Assembly (NCBI GenBank): GCA_037178625.1
Contig: CM074144.1
Coordinates: 558,001 to 622,000 of the forward strand
Length of the DNA: 64,000 nucleotides
From: Skeletonema tropicum
Lineage: Eukaryota > Bacillariophyta > Thalassiosirophyceae > Thalassiosirales > Thalassiosiraceae
Direction of reading: 5' to 3'
Below are positions 52,361 to 62,442 of the stretch, piece after piece. Below the pieces are notes generated by a model that saw only the letters and a program-made list of their open reading frames with translations, was not told the DNA's origin and did not search any database. The translations under genes were made by a program, and so were the position numbers. Within the stretch, counting starts at the first letter, position 1; each line of letters opens with the position of its first letter.

Positions 52361-53279
52361 TATTTTTATTTTCAAGATCTCTCCTCTGATGAGAGGAAGA
52401 GCTGTTTGATGCCTTCACAGTCATCACAGACGCTTCTTCTACACTCCTTTCATCGTCAAATATGTCGTCTGCTTCGGTGCAAGGCTTGGAAAGGAAGTGC
52501 AATCTTCTGCTGGCTGCGATGATCTGCTCCGAGTCATCAAAGTCGAAGCATTCCATAATGACGCGTAAATATGAACCTAGGAGCTTCCGGCGTTCCTTGG
52601 TGCTCGTGTCACTAATGACGTTGAAGATGGCCGCCAAAGCGGTGGTACTCGCACGTTGTGTCGAGAAGTAGTAGTCTTGGACAGCAAGTTCAGTCAAATA
52701 CTTCATCTCATCCATGATGAATCCCCAGGTTACCTCTGGGATGTCCACGTAAGGCAGGATCAAGGACAGAATCGACAGTCCAACTTGATGGGCGGTTGGA
52801 GCGTGGCAACGCCATGAGATACCGTTTAACAATATGCCCTCCATGATTTCGATCTCCTTAGCGGTGTAAGTTTGACTGCATATCTCGGAAAACAGTTCAC
52901 TTGACAAAGCAACAGGTTCGTTGATCTTGATGGAACTGTATAACGCGGCGATGGTGAGTAGCTGGAACTTACTTTGGTCTCGGAGAGCCTCATCGCACAC
53001 CCGTGCGGCGTCGGCGGAGTTGCTGGGTATGGCGAGGAATCGGTCGACCATCTCCATCGCCGAGGCTACTGTCTCTCTTGAGAATCGACAGTGGTCAACT
53101 ACGCCGTAGCACCAGTCAACTAATTTCTTGCGATCGTCGGCTGTGATCAAGGTGGGATCAGAGGGATTGAGATACCCCTCATAGCATGAATAAGAGGCGA
53201 GCTCTCTCTTTATCATGGCAGAGAGGGTGTCGGCCACTGCCTCTGTGTTTCTGGATAGGTTCTCCGTTGGCTTCATCAT
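52206..53279 (-). CDS. Diatom-type cyclin, copy 4, with a MITE-derived C-terminus (357 aa)
   Basis: Residues 1 to about 302 match copy 3 closely, with the full cyclin box and the same MMKPTENL start (53277-53279). After SSSSHQRRDLE the normal tail (GHLWYERDGM...) is missing. The frame continues through a few flanking codons into the MITE and ends at a TAA at 52206-52208. The last ~50 residues (TPSVPKKMSYLKLIVVPQKT...) are therefore translated transposon, including its terminal inverted repeat. The cyclin core is intact, so the protein may still work; the new tail is hydrophobic and could alter stability or location. Expression is unproven. Confidence 0.82.
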   Translation of the reverse strand: MMKPTENLSRNTEAVADTLSAMIKRELASYSCYEGYLNPSDPTLITADDRKKLVDWCYGVVDHCRFSRETVASAMEMVDRFLAIPSNSADAARVCDEALRDQSKFQLLTIAALYSSIKINEPVALSSELFSEICSQTYTAKEIEIMEGILLNGISWRCHAPTAHQVGLSILSLILPYVDIPEVTWGFIMDEMKYLTELAVQDYYFSTQRASTTALAAIFNVISDTSTKERRKLLGSYLRVIMECFDFDDSEQIIAASRRLHFLSKPCTEADDIFDDERSVEEASVMTVKASNSSSSHQRRDLENKNTPSVPKKMSYLKLIVVPQKTSYLTYLFLRQVLHKCPRGLFIFTIGLDIRIF

Positions 53280-53432
53280 CTCGGGTGCGATGAGATTAGA
53301 TTAATGGAGGAAATGATGTGTCAATCTTCTGCTGGAGTGCAGTGTACGATACATAGTGCTGCAGATGAGCAGTAAAATGCGGTAAATTTTTTGCTCTTCT
53401 CCCACATCGCAGCGAGTAGTGAATGACATAGA

Positions 53433-53852
53433 ATGACAACATTCATGTTGTTGTGTGTGCCATTTCAATTTTTCTCCGATTTTAACCTGCGTGCAAGCAA
53501 ATTACGATTAGATTTGTTCCAAAATGCACACGTGTCTACTTTTGTGAATGAGAGGAATCCTTTGAATGTTATCCTTCAAGTCAAAAGAGTGGAGCTGTAC
53601 AGCTGTTTTCACGGATTTTCGGATAGCCGTTCAAGTTTCGAATTCCTACGTATGTTAGGTACAAATGACGTAGTGAGTCTTATAAAAACCCATTGGGCCG
53701 ATTTCTCCCAACTCACCCCTCAACAAGAGCCACTCCGCGCAAAAAGATGCCAACCATGGCCAAATGCCGGAGCGTACTACGCACAACAAGTTGAATATTT
53801 ACTCAACCAAAAGGATAAATTAACCTCTCTTGCATGTCTAGATCCAAAATAG
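53433..53852 (+). CDS. Weak ORF upstream of the DDE transposase
   Basis: ATG-initiated 139-codon frame. Its first third overlaps the duplicated cyclin upstream region, so that part is unlikely to be coding. The remainder (MLGTNDVVSLIKTHWADFSQ, NAGAYYAQQVEYLLNQKDKLTS) looks protein-like and may be a 5' remnant of the transposon whose later parts follow at 53881 and 54494. No named family. Confidence 0.25.
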   Translation: MTTFMLLCVPFQFFSDFNLRASKLRLDLFQNAHVSTFVNERNPLNVILQVKRVELYSCFHGFSDSRSSFEFLRMLGTNDVVSLIKTHWADFSQLTPQQEPLRAKRCQPWPNAGAYYAQQVEYLLNQKDKLTSLACLDPK

Positions 53853-53880
53853 CCAATTAGGTTGACTAAAGATTGTAATC

Positions 53881-54534
53881 ATGAACGATGGTAATACACT
53901 TTTTGAATACCTTTTCACACGGCTCATCAGTAAAAGTGACACTTATCGCGGCAGGTGGATTTGCGACCAGTCGTTGGTAGAGATATTGCACAGACACTAT
54001 ACGAATGTAGATAAAGACAATACCTTACGGAACAAACTCGTGCAGCGTCTGAACAAGGCAGCCGGACCTTTCAACAGCAGCAATGTACACAAGATATACC
54101 ACAAAAATTTCACAACATCATGTCCATTCAATTCGTCATTACGCCGGATGGTGCACTATTACTACTTTGGAAAGGGAGAGAAAGTGCCCAACGAACCAAT
54201 ACGCGCAGCAGAGTTATTGTGCACAGAAATAGAACATATACAGAGTTACAGTGCAACTAATAATCGGCAGCGATCTTGCAACAAGCCGGAGCAAGTATCA
54301 TTTCCCGACGATGGATGCGCTGGTAAGAAGAAGAACAAAAATAATGAGAACAAACGTAAAGAAGCAACAAAATCATCAGCGGCTGCACCAATTACTCCTA
54401 CTCCACAAAAAAGAACAAGGCGCTCGCAACGACTAGTTGAGCAGCAGCAGAGCCCTCTCGTGCCATTCGTCACCAACGTGGGTAGATTAGAGGATGAGAA
54501 TAATCAAGTTGACCACAAAAAAGCAACCACTTGA
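53881..54534 (+). CDS. Transposon-associated ORF, basic C-terminus (217 aa)
   Basis: ATG at 53881. A helical N-terminal part (NTLFEYLFTRLISKSDTYRGR, SSLRRMVHYYYFGKG) is followed by a Lys/Asn/Gln-rich basic region (GKKKNKNNENKRKE, TPQKRTRRSQRLVEQQQ) with nuclear-localisation character. It overlaps the DDE transposase ORF by 41 nt in another frame, which suggests one original gene broken by a frameshift, or an unrecognised intron. No family recognised. Confidence 0.42.
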   Translation: MNDGNTLFEYLFTRLISKSDTYRGRWICDQSLVEILHRHYTNVDKDNTLRNKLVQRLNKAAGPFNSSNVHKIYHKNFTTSCPFNSSLRRMVHYYYFGKGEKVPNEPIRAAELLCTEIEHIQSYSATNNRQRSCNKPEQVSFPDDGCAGKKKNKNNENKRKEATKSSAAAPITPTPQKRTRRSQRLVEQQQSPLVPFVTNVGRLEDENNQVDHKKATT

Positions 54535-55843
54535 ATCGTCACCTGGGATTCTTAAGTTTGCATACGGGAAGAACGGGTACTGGACAGGGAACCACACGAT
54601 CCTGCAAACGGAAGATATAATAGATTGCGTAAAAGTTATACTCGGAGATGAGTATGAATATGTCTTTCTTTTTGATTCGAGCAGTGGTCATGCAAAGAAG
54701 CGTGTTGACGGTCTTGATGCAAAGGAAATGAACAAGAATTGGCACTCGACACCATCGCAAGCTAGGAACACCAAAATTGAACGGCAGGAGGGATTTGTCG
54801 GGCCATACTACGATGCATCCAATCCAGCAATGGTGACTATCGGTCAAGAACAAACGATGAACTTCACCAGTGAAGATGTCGGCCCATTTTGGCTGACAGC
54901 AGAGGAACGTGAAAGACAACGGCACGACCGAGAGGTTGAAATACCAGAAGACAAGAGGAAAGAGCGACATAAGGTGAAGAAAGAGCTGATATCGGAGCTG
55001 ATGGACACCGAGTGGGGGAAAAAGGAAGGAGAAATAAGGTTATGGAAGATGACACATGCTGAGCTAGCAAAAATGGCGCAAGCGTCTAGTATCGATATCA
55101 AAATAACACCTACCACCAAAATGATATATGGATGGGAGGGCAAGGGTAAGGGACTTCTGCAGATTGCGTATGAACGTGGCTGGATCGATATAGCAACCTT
55201 CAGAAAGGGCAGCTACCAAGTGATGAAGTATGATGATGAGGGTAACTTGGTTCCTGAGCTTTCCCTCCGGCATTTGCTTGCAAACTGCACAGATTTTTTG
55301 TCTGAACAAAGCCAACTCGAATATGTTTGTGAATCTTTGGGAGTAAGAGCCTTGATTACAACAAAGTATCATGCTGAATACGCTGGTGAGGGTGTCGAAT
55401 ACTCTTGGGGGTTCTCCAAAGCTCTCTACCGAAGACATCCATTAGCTCAAAAGAAAACGACTGCTGATTTCCTTGCATTGGTCGACAAGTGTATTTCAAG
55501 AGAGGTTCTCACTGTGGATCTCATTCGTAAGTTCAGTGCCAGGGCAAGAGGTTACATGGAGACATATAAGATGTTGGAGATTGAGGCAAAGAATACCAAG
55601 GAGACAGAAGGTAATTCAAGTGAGGATGCACCCATTCCGCACAAGAGAATTGAAACGCTGAAGAAGGTTTTGAAATGTCATCGTGCTGCTATTGACTTTG
55701 ACAAATCTTTCATTATGAAAACTGTCTACGCAAAAGACTTTGATTTCAAGAATGATTTGCTCAAGAAGGAAGAGAAGCTCAACTTTAGTCTCAGAGTAAA
55801 ACGAGAGAATACGAAGGTGGAAGCGACGGCAAAGAAGAAATAA
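54494..55843 (+). pseudogene. DDE transposase, N-terminally incomplete (449 codons)
   Basis: The frame resembles a DDE-superfamily transposase family widespread in algae and fungi. It begins within KFAYGKNGYWTGNHTILQTED. The second catalytic Asp is in VFLFDSSSGH (D61), next come the GPY...TIGQEQTMNF and PFWLTAEER blocks, the KGKGLLQIAYERGWID strand, and the third acidic residue in YHAEYAGEGVEYSWG (E302). The region that would hold the first catalytic Asp is not present in this ORF or recognisable in the ORFs just upstream, so the gene is probably inactive. The ATG at 54494 is likely internal. No terminal inverted repeats were found. Confidence 0.6.
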
Positions 55844-56360
55844 ACATAGGACAATGTTCATTTATGTCTCTTGGTGGAATATGGCATACGAGGCATTAAT
55901 TACCATGGTCCGGTTGTTGTTCGCAATTGAGAAAGACGGAGGTAGAGTAGCTCCCCAGTTAAGGGGCTTTCAGTACGTTTGTACGTAGGAATAAAAATTC
56001 TGCGATTATCCGCCAAGATTTGCTAACAGCTGTAGAGAGTCATAACCAAAAGCATTGCTATTCCTCCGGCAATTTCAATCGTACTTAGACTTATCATAGG
56101 TATTTTTACTTCCCCTCGTTTTACATTTTCATTTACATTTTTTACAATCAATTTAATCGTAGACGAAGCGAGCGAACACTTTTTATTACTTGCAGTGCAT
56201 GATGTAACCCTAGTTATCCCATTAGACAAGATTGTGGTCGGCAAGCCATCATGGTTGTGGTCAGCAAGCCATCATCAGTATTTATGTGCTTCAGAGTTTG
56301 TTCTTTTCTGACACCTAGAGTGCCTTGAGGTGGCGGTGAGACTTCACAAATTTATAGACG
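55844..56360. other. Intergenic
   Basis: No gene. One ACGTAGGAAT copy at 55983. A short repeat CAGCAAGCCATCAT/CGGCAAGCCATCAT lies at about 56240-56275. Confidence 0.35.
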
Positions 56361-57686
56361 TCATCTTTTTGGAATTTCAAGATGCAAGACTTTTTCTTGC
56401 AGCGCCGTGCGTGAGTTAAGGCTAAGTACTGGCTTGCCAGCATGCGAGCAGGCTGCAAGAAGAAAAGGGGAGTAGATGTTACTACTCCCCAATGAATTTA
56501 TGAATGTACTTACTTCTTGGTCTTGGCCTCTTACTTGGAAGAGTTTTGACCGTGTTAACATGTTGCCGATGTTTCTGGCGCGTTTGTAACCGACAGTCAA
56601 TTGTTCAATACCGAGTTCTTGTCTAAGTTCATCTTCACATGTGTTGCGATATATCTCCCGTATGGTTCTTCGAGGGATATAAGAAGGATGGTACGGTCGG
56701 GTGAGGAATAGACGGTCACGATTCTGATCTGTCTCTAGCTCACCGAGCGTGGGAGTAGTAGTAGGTTGTGTTGGAGGTTCTGGCTGGGGCTGGGTCGGAT
56801 ATTCTTCTACTTCTATCTGCCTCCAGGAAGATTCGTTTGAGGCGTCTAGATAGGTTCCCAGTTCCGCTCTCTCAGGCGTTTGTCGAATTTGCATACCTGA
56901 TCGATAAAGTCTGCACGCTTTGAACATTGCCGATGGTATCTCTTCAACTCCAACTCGCTGTAGATAACTCCTTTCATAATGCCTTGTGTGCGAGCTGAGT
57001 GTGGTGGAATGTAGAGATATAGGTTCGTTGGCATTTGCATTTGGTAGGTCTTTATGCTGATGATGCCATTATCCAAGATTGCTATTTCGAGGTCAAGGAA
57101 GACGGCTCTGTTGGATGGTTCCTCCAACGTCCACCTGAGTATTCCATAGTTGTTAACGTCACTTTTGAAGTTCAGGTAGTCTCTGTAGCCTCCTAGCCAC
57201 AGCCACAGGACGCTCATATCATCTACGAACTTCGATAGATCTTGAAGAAGTTTATTGTAGGTTGGTAGGAGCTTGGTTTTTTCATGCCATCCGAGTAAAG
57301 GGCAGCATAAAAAATGACAGCGGCTGAGGTACCCATCGCCATCGCTGTTCCACAAAGAAACAGTCTCCGAACTGTGCAACATTTTTCCTCATAACAATGT
57401 TTAGAGCATCGAGTATGACTTCGCTTGGAGGAAAATCTGTTGGTAGTTAACCTTGTAGAGTAAATAAAGTTACAAAGCTAATCAGATCTGGACAGGTCAA
57501 CTAGAGTTAAGCTCTCAGAGTTTGATTGATTCTAAGCCATGCTCAATTGAGATGTTATCGAACATCGCCGATGCATCTACCGTTATGATCTTAGTACCGG
57601 CGGGCCATCTTCTGCTATTGATTTTACGGTGATAATCTCTTGAATCTTTTTGATGTACGATGGGGAATGAAACATTTTCGTACGAC
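56361..57686 (-). pseudogene. Penelope-like reverse transcriptase, 3' part
   Basis: Complementary-strand frames, broken by shifts and stops, give RT motifs in order. Motif A is GTKIITVDASAMFDNIS (about 57540-57605), motif C is KFVDDMSVLW (about 57210), followed by AVFLDLEIAILDNGIISIKTYQ and the HSARTQGIMKGVIYSEL-KRYHRQCS block typical of Penelope-like RTs. After a frame change come FLTRPYHPSYIPRRTIREIY and RARNIGNMLTRSKL, the usual tail of these proteins. The 5' continuation lies beyond a 2.5-kb insertion, at 60199-60310. No GIY-YIG endonuclease was found. Inactive. Confidence 0.68.
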
Positions 57687-60194
57687 AGCTGGCGTTTTAA
57701 ACGCCAGTAGACTCACCGTCGCACTTTTTAAATATTTGATGAACACTAATAAAACTCGCTTAACGCTAGTAAACAAGCTTGACTTTAGACCTCTGGAAAT
57801 CATCTATCGGAACCCCTAAGGAGAAAAGTAGCGGTAGGAATCTATTCTCCATCCAAAACGGTAGGGACACCACCCCTATCAACCATGAGGGGAGGGCGTA
57901 ATTCGGGCGGTAGAGGCTCTCGAAGTAGAGGTCTCGCAATGATCAGGAATTGGCTGATCGTGAGGCACGTCTTCGTACTAGATCGGCTGCAGCGAAGGAG
58001 AGAAGTAGTGTACCCCCTCCGCAAATGAATCTGACCAAGTTGCTGCTCCCCATGATGGCTTGGAGTGCGCCTGCTGTAACAAGGCAATAGCAAATACCGA
58101 TGATCATGTCTTCATTACGCCATGCGAGCATCATTATGATGTTGTCGTCCAATGAAGATGAAGAGGCAGTCTGCCCGGAGGAGTCAATCTTCCAGCGATG
58201 ACTCTGTCTCTGTCTTCGATCATGGGATGAGAGGCTGGAAGAATACTTTATCACGTGCTACATCGACAATTATAATGCTGTTGAAAGATCAGAGAAAGGA
58301 CTTGCGAAGGTAAAGACTACGATGAAAGATCTAAAGGCTGCAGTGGAATTGGATACAAAACTTGCAACTACAACAAGCGCACAATCTAAAGCCAAGAGAG
58401 TGCAAAAAAGCTTTGCTTCTGAAAGAGATAGATCGCATGATCAAGCGAGATAAAGCGAGGACGAAAAAGAAGGTGAAAATTCCAGCGCACGAGATGAACT
58501 TGAACACAAAGAAAGATATTATCATTAAGTTCCTCATCAAATGGCGTCAAAAAGAGTTCAAAGCTTATCCGAAGCTAGCTAGCACAAGAGCTGAAGGATG
58601 GAATTTTGACGAGACAGAGTGAATCTAATCGTGTGACGCATGCATCCAGAAAGGAGCTAATGGAGTCGGAGTTCTTCTCTCTAGGAAAGCATCTACGCGA
58701 AAAGGGAGACACATATTCATGATAACAATCTGTAATAGTGAATTAGTTCCTAGTACGTAAAGGCCGAGTCTGAGTTGTAACAGCTGAACCAAGATTGGTA
58801 AAAACTTGCTCCATTGTTTGTACTTTCGGTGCTCTCTCCCTAGACTTCTTCTCCGCCGCATAGTACGTGTCAGTCTAACGCTGCTAATGAATGTCAAATT
58901 TGTACTGGGTCGAATTGGCTCCTTATACTGCTCAAAGAGACTACGAAGACTTTCAACGGCACCTGCATGGAACATTATACGGAGTAAATCATCCCACTCG
59001 CTCTTTCCTCCAATAATCCCAACTTTAATGTCGGGCGATGGCGCATCATCAGCATTCATAGTACTATTCTTGTTTTTTCCACCAAGTCTACCTATTTGGT
59101 GGTGCGCAACAGTGTTTAGACTGATAACAACTTGTGAATTCTTTGCATCCGCACCAGCCTCGGCAACAGCTGCAGGAGTAAGAGTGTTACACTCAGAAAA
59201 CTTCATGACATTCTTGAACGCCACTTTTTCTAACTCACGGGCTGTCTTGTCCACCAATTGGCGAACATTCGACATTAGCAGGCTTAGTATCCACTTTGCG
59301 CCGTTTGTTCTTGTTAGATGATAGAGCCTTGGCAGACGCCGAAGCATCAGCGGCAGCTTCGGGCTGAACAAGAGACCCAGTGATGTTCTAATTCTAATAG
59401 ATAACAGAGCAGCATTAGGGTGACATTAGAATAGCATGGGCAATGACCGAACAAAAACTATGGCACTTACATCTTCTTGTAAACGACTCTTTCTCTCCTT
59501 GGCCGCATTCTCCCTCCTAACGGCATTACGACGGTCGTCACGAGCCCTCTTCAATTTAGCAAACTCATCTTTCTGTGCCTGCGTCTTTTCCTTGGGCGCT
59601 CGCTTCTTCTCCTCCAAGCTGCAGCTTGTTCCTCGCACTGCTGAGATTCCAAAATAAGGTTAATTGTGGACAATTGCTGCCTGTCTGTGAGCAGGCGCCA
59701 TTCTCGGACTGCATTCGCCTTCCCTGTAGAAGTTCTCCTCAAAGAAAGCACCTCGGGAGGGATATCATGCGTCCCCTTTCCTTTGTGACAAGGGAATACC
59801 TCATTGATCGAGTCGTTAGAACTGAAGTCACAACGTGCAGTCTCATCAGCCAGACTTTCGTTGCCCATGATGCGGCTGACTTGCGATGCATTCGCATCAT
59901 TCGCAGCTTGTTGCTTCGCCGACGGCTTCAACACTCGACCAGTTCGAGACGTCTTCTTTGGAGCTTCAGTGCTCGATGAAGTGACCTCCTCCGACTCTGC
60001 AATAGGGGTGGTGTCCCTACCGTTTTGGATGGAGAGTTCATTACAATCCTTGGATCGGTCGGTCGGTTGAGTTTTGGTGTACATCGGAGGTCGGAATGAT
60101 TGAGATGTTTACTAGCGTTATGCGAATTTATCTAGCGTTCATCAAATCTTTAAAAAGTGCGACGGTGAGTCTACTGGCGTTTAAAACGCCAGCT
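57687..60194. mobile_element. TIR element of 2508 bp inserted in the reverse transcriptase pseudogene
   Basis: The ends are inverted copies starting AGCTGGCGTTTTAAACGCCAG (itself a palindrome) and continuing TAGACTCACCGTCGCACTTTTTAAA, about 75 bp in all. A second inverted pair lies inside (CCATCCAAAACGGTAGGGACACC at 57848 and, inverted, at about 60012-60035). No target duplication could be read. The interior holds fragments of one or two degenerate genes. The superfamily is not identified. Confidence 0.72.
58625..60084 (-). pseudogene. Degenerate gene inside the TIR element
   Basis: Starts at an ATG at 60082-60084 (MYTKTQPTDRSKDC). It runs 150 codons (a TGRVLKPSAKQQ basic patch, VSRIMGNESLADETARCD), then needs a one-base shift near 59640 to continue as LEEKKRAPKEKTQAQKDEFAKLKRARDDRR, a charged coiled coil. 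A plausible intron follows (GTAAGT at about 59470 to TTAG at about 59391), then SNKNKRRKVDTKPANVE and, in a further frame, KVAFKNVMKFSECNTLTPAAVAEAGADAK. No enzymatic motif was found. Probably the element's own decayed gene, identity unknown. Confidence 0.35.
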
Positions 60195-60198
60195 CCCC

Positions 60199-60310
60199 CC
60201 CGAATTTGAGGTTCTGTAGTTCATAATCTAGCCATTTGGTGAGGCATTTGATGTATGTTCCACATTTTGCAATCACCTGGGCGCAACGCACGAGGCTGAC
60301 TTTCAGTCGG
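60199..60310 (-). pseudogene. Penelope-like reverse transcriptase, 5' part
   Basis: The complement reads RLKVSLVRCAQVIAKCGTYI and KCLTKWLDYELQNLKFG, the region just before motif A in the same RT (TKWLDYELQ is followed in related proteins by a SYV-DS segment). That continuation (SYENVSF, HQKDSRDY) is found on the far side of the insertion at about 57605-57685. Confidence 0.6.
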
Positions 60311-61722
60311 CTTACTGGGCAAGGTCGTCGTTCACTGATGGTACAATCACAATTGATTCTGATCTATTCTTTCTCGGTTCAGGTTTAGTTTTAGTGATTG
60401 ACGAACTTGAATACTCGTCTGCAAGATCTGCAGGGAGGTGTATTTTGGTTGAGCGCGAAGAGGTAATGAAAGTGAATGCATTTACAAAAGGAAGTAGTAA
60501 GTGGAGTGACGACGATCTACTTGTCTATGGAGCTTTCAATCGATGTGACTGGCTTCCACGGCTATGGTCTGCAACATGACATGAAAAGATTGAAGCATTC
60601 ATGGAGAAGTGGGTGGTTGCAAAAACAGCCAAGGAGAGGATGATTTACTGGTACTGCAGTGGTTTGCAAAAGGCAAGTATTGGCTCAAAGAAGGCGCAGC
60701 CAAGGGCAAAAAGGCAAGCCGACCAAGAATGACTTTCCAATGAGGTTCAAACAGTGTCTCAATTTTATGAAGTATGCACACCAGTCATTAAAAGGCTTGA
60801 CGACGATTATCGTATTGGTCCACTCCAAGAGATCCCCGACACTGAAACCAGAAGACCATGGCATGAGCATGAGTTGATTGATTTCAATCCTGTGTCAGAG
60901 TCCCAAGGGTGTTGACGTGAAAAAGTGCTACTCGCTTGATATATTTTTCCTCGCACCAAAAGACCCATTAGACACAACTCGTAAGCTCCCACCGAACTCC
61001 ATTATCTATTTCAAGGATTGCCCGATTGTTGAATACTGCCAAAGAATGTTTTGCTGGATGGGATGGATTTATCTTGGAGTACCTATGCCGAAGGGAACTT
61101 CAAGATTATCTCTCATCAAGTAAGTGCGACTAGCATACGAGAACAAGTAGCCATTGAACCGAGAGAGCGCATCAGCCTCAACGAAGCCGTAAAGACAAAG
61201 TCTTACATTTCCTGGGAGACCATGACAGGTGTCTCAGAATCAGAATTGAGATCGAGTTGGAGTAACGACAAGTCTATGTTACTACAATTCATTCGAAGTG
61301 TAGTCCCTACTGTGAGCAGCAAATACATCCACGAAAACTTTGAAACTGAACTGGAATGAATGGAATTCGTGAGAGATCGTGGTTGAGATTTGTGAGCGGT
61401 AGCTTAGATATTCAATCACTTACATTTAGGGGGTATTCGGCCAAGAAGGATGCGACGCGACGAAAAGGTGCAGCAGGTGATGAGTTTGCGACTTTACAGT
61501 AGAACGACCTGAAGGCAGGGAGAGATATAGAGAGTATTGATTTGTGCCAGAGATTGGATGCCCAGTAAGTAAGTACTTATAGAGGCAGGGCAATCCTAAG
61601 AAATCTACGTTGTGTGACGCATTCATCTTGATTATGACTGCTTCGCAGACCGAATCCCAAATACGCGAATGCGTACGGTATCGTACCTACAAAGGAGAAA
61701 TAAATAAACCTGACATCCCAAG
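60311..61722. other. Decayed sequence, no intact gene
   Basis: Several plus-strand frames (60394-60579, 60878-61123, 61051-61359) have a protein-like look (WSDDDLLVYGAFNRCDWLPR; PKDPLDTTRKLPPNSIIYFK) but are interrupted by stops. They could be one broken gene; no motif identified. Confidence 0.3.
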
Positions 61723-62234
61723 CTACTGGCGGGAACTAAATCGTACCGGAAATAAATCGTACCACGGAGAAATCTCCACACAAATCACTAACAAAACACA
61801 AAAAAGACGCATTCTACACCCTAATATCATGGTTCTGAGCCTCCATGTCAACGCCTATCCCAAATAATCGACCATAATATGATAGTATAGACAAGTAGCT
61901 TTCGATAGAACCACTGGTCAACGTTGTATGTAGTATACTCGCATAGCAGCAGCAGCGCAGGCATGCAGATATGCCGTAGACATGCGTCATTCTAGATCGA
62001 AATAGCAGTTATTGGTCCCAAATTTGTCGATAGGTGCTCAATCTCGACGAACTATAGTCTCTTCTGCATCATATAATGTATATATACTGTTTGGGATTCT
62101 ATGTTTAGGCTGCTATATGTATTTTCGTCGAGTATCATGGCCAAATTTATGACTCTTTTCATGTTGTTAGTGTTTTGTGCGTAAAATTTGATAAATCGTA
62201 CCGCGGCGAGGTACGATTTAGTTCCCGCCAGTAG
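61723..62234. mobile_element. Small TIR element, 512 bp
   Basis: Ends CTACTGGCGGGAACTAAATC, then GTACC, in inverted orientation (25 bp perfect). Flanked by CAAG on both sides (61719-61722 and 62235-62238), a possible 4-bp target duplication. ATAAATCGTACC is repeated inside both ends. No coding capacity; superfamily not determined. Confidence 0.62.
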
Positions 62235-62442
62235 CAAGTGGCGCGCTCTAAATACGTACTACGAATGTTGTGTAGATAGGAATCAGTATTGTGTACTTTC
62301 ACAACTCGAGTTCAGTTGAGTCGACACTCAATCTCGACACTGCATACCTACAGCATGCATTGGCACATCATCATCTCCATCCCCACCATTGCAAACGAGT
62401 CTCGTGGCAAGTACCTACACAGACCCAAAAGCAGCCAGCAGC

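Noticed and set aside
58806..59321. 171-codon plus-strand frame
   Set aside because: Antisense to the degenerate gene of the TIR element, with Leu/Arg-biased composition and no motif.
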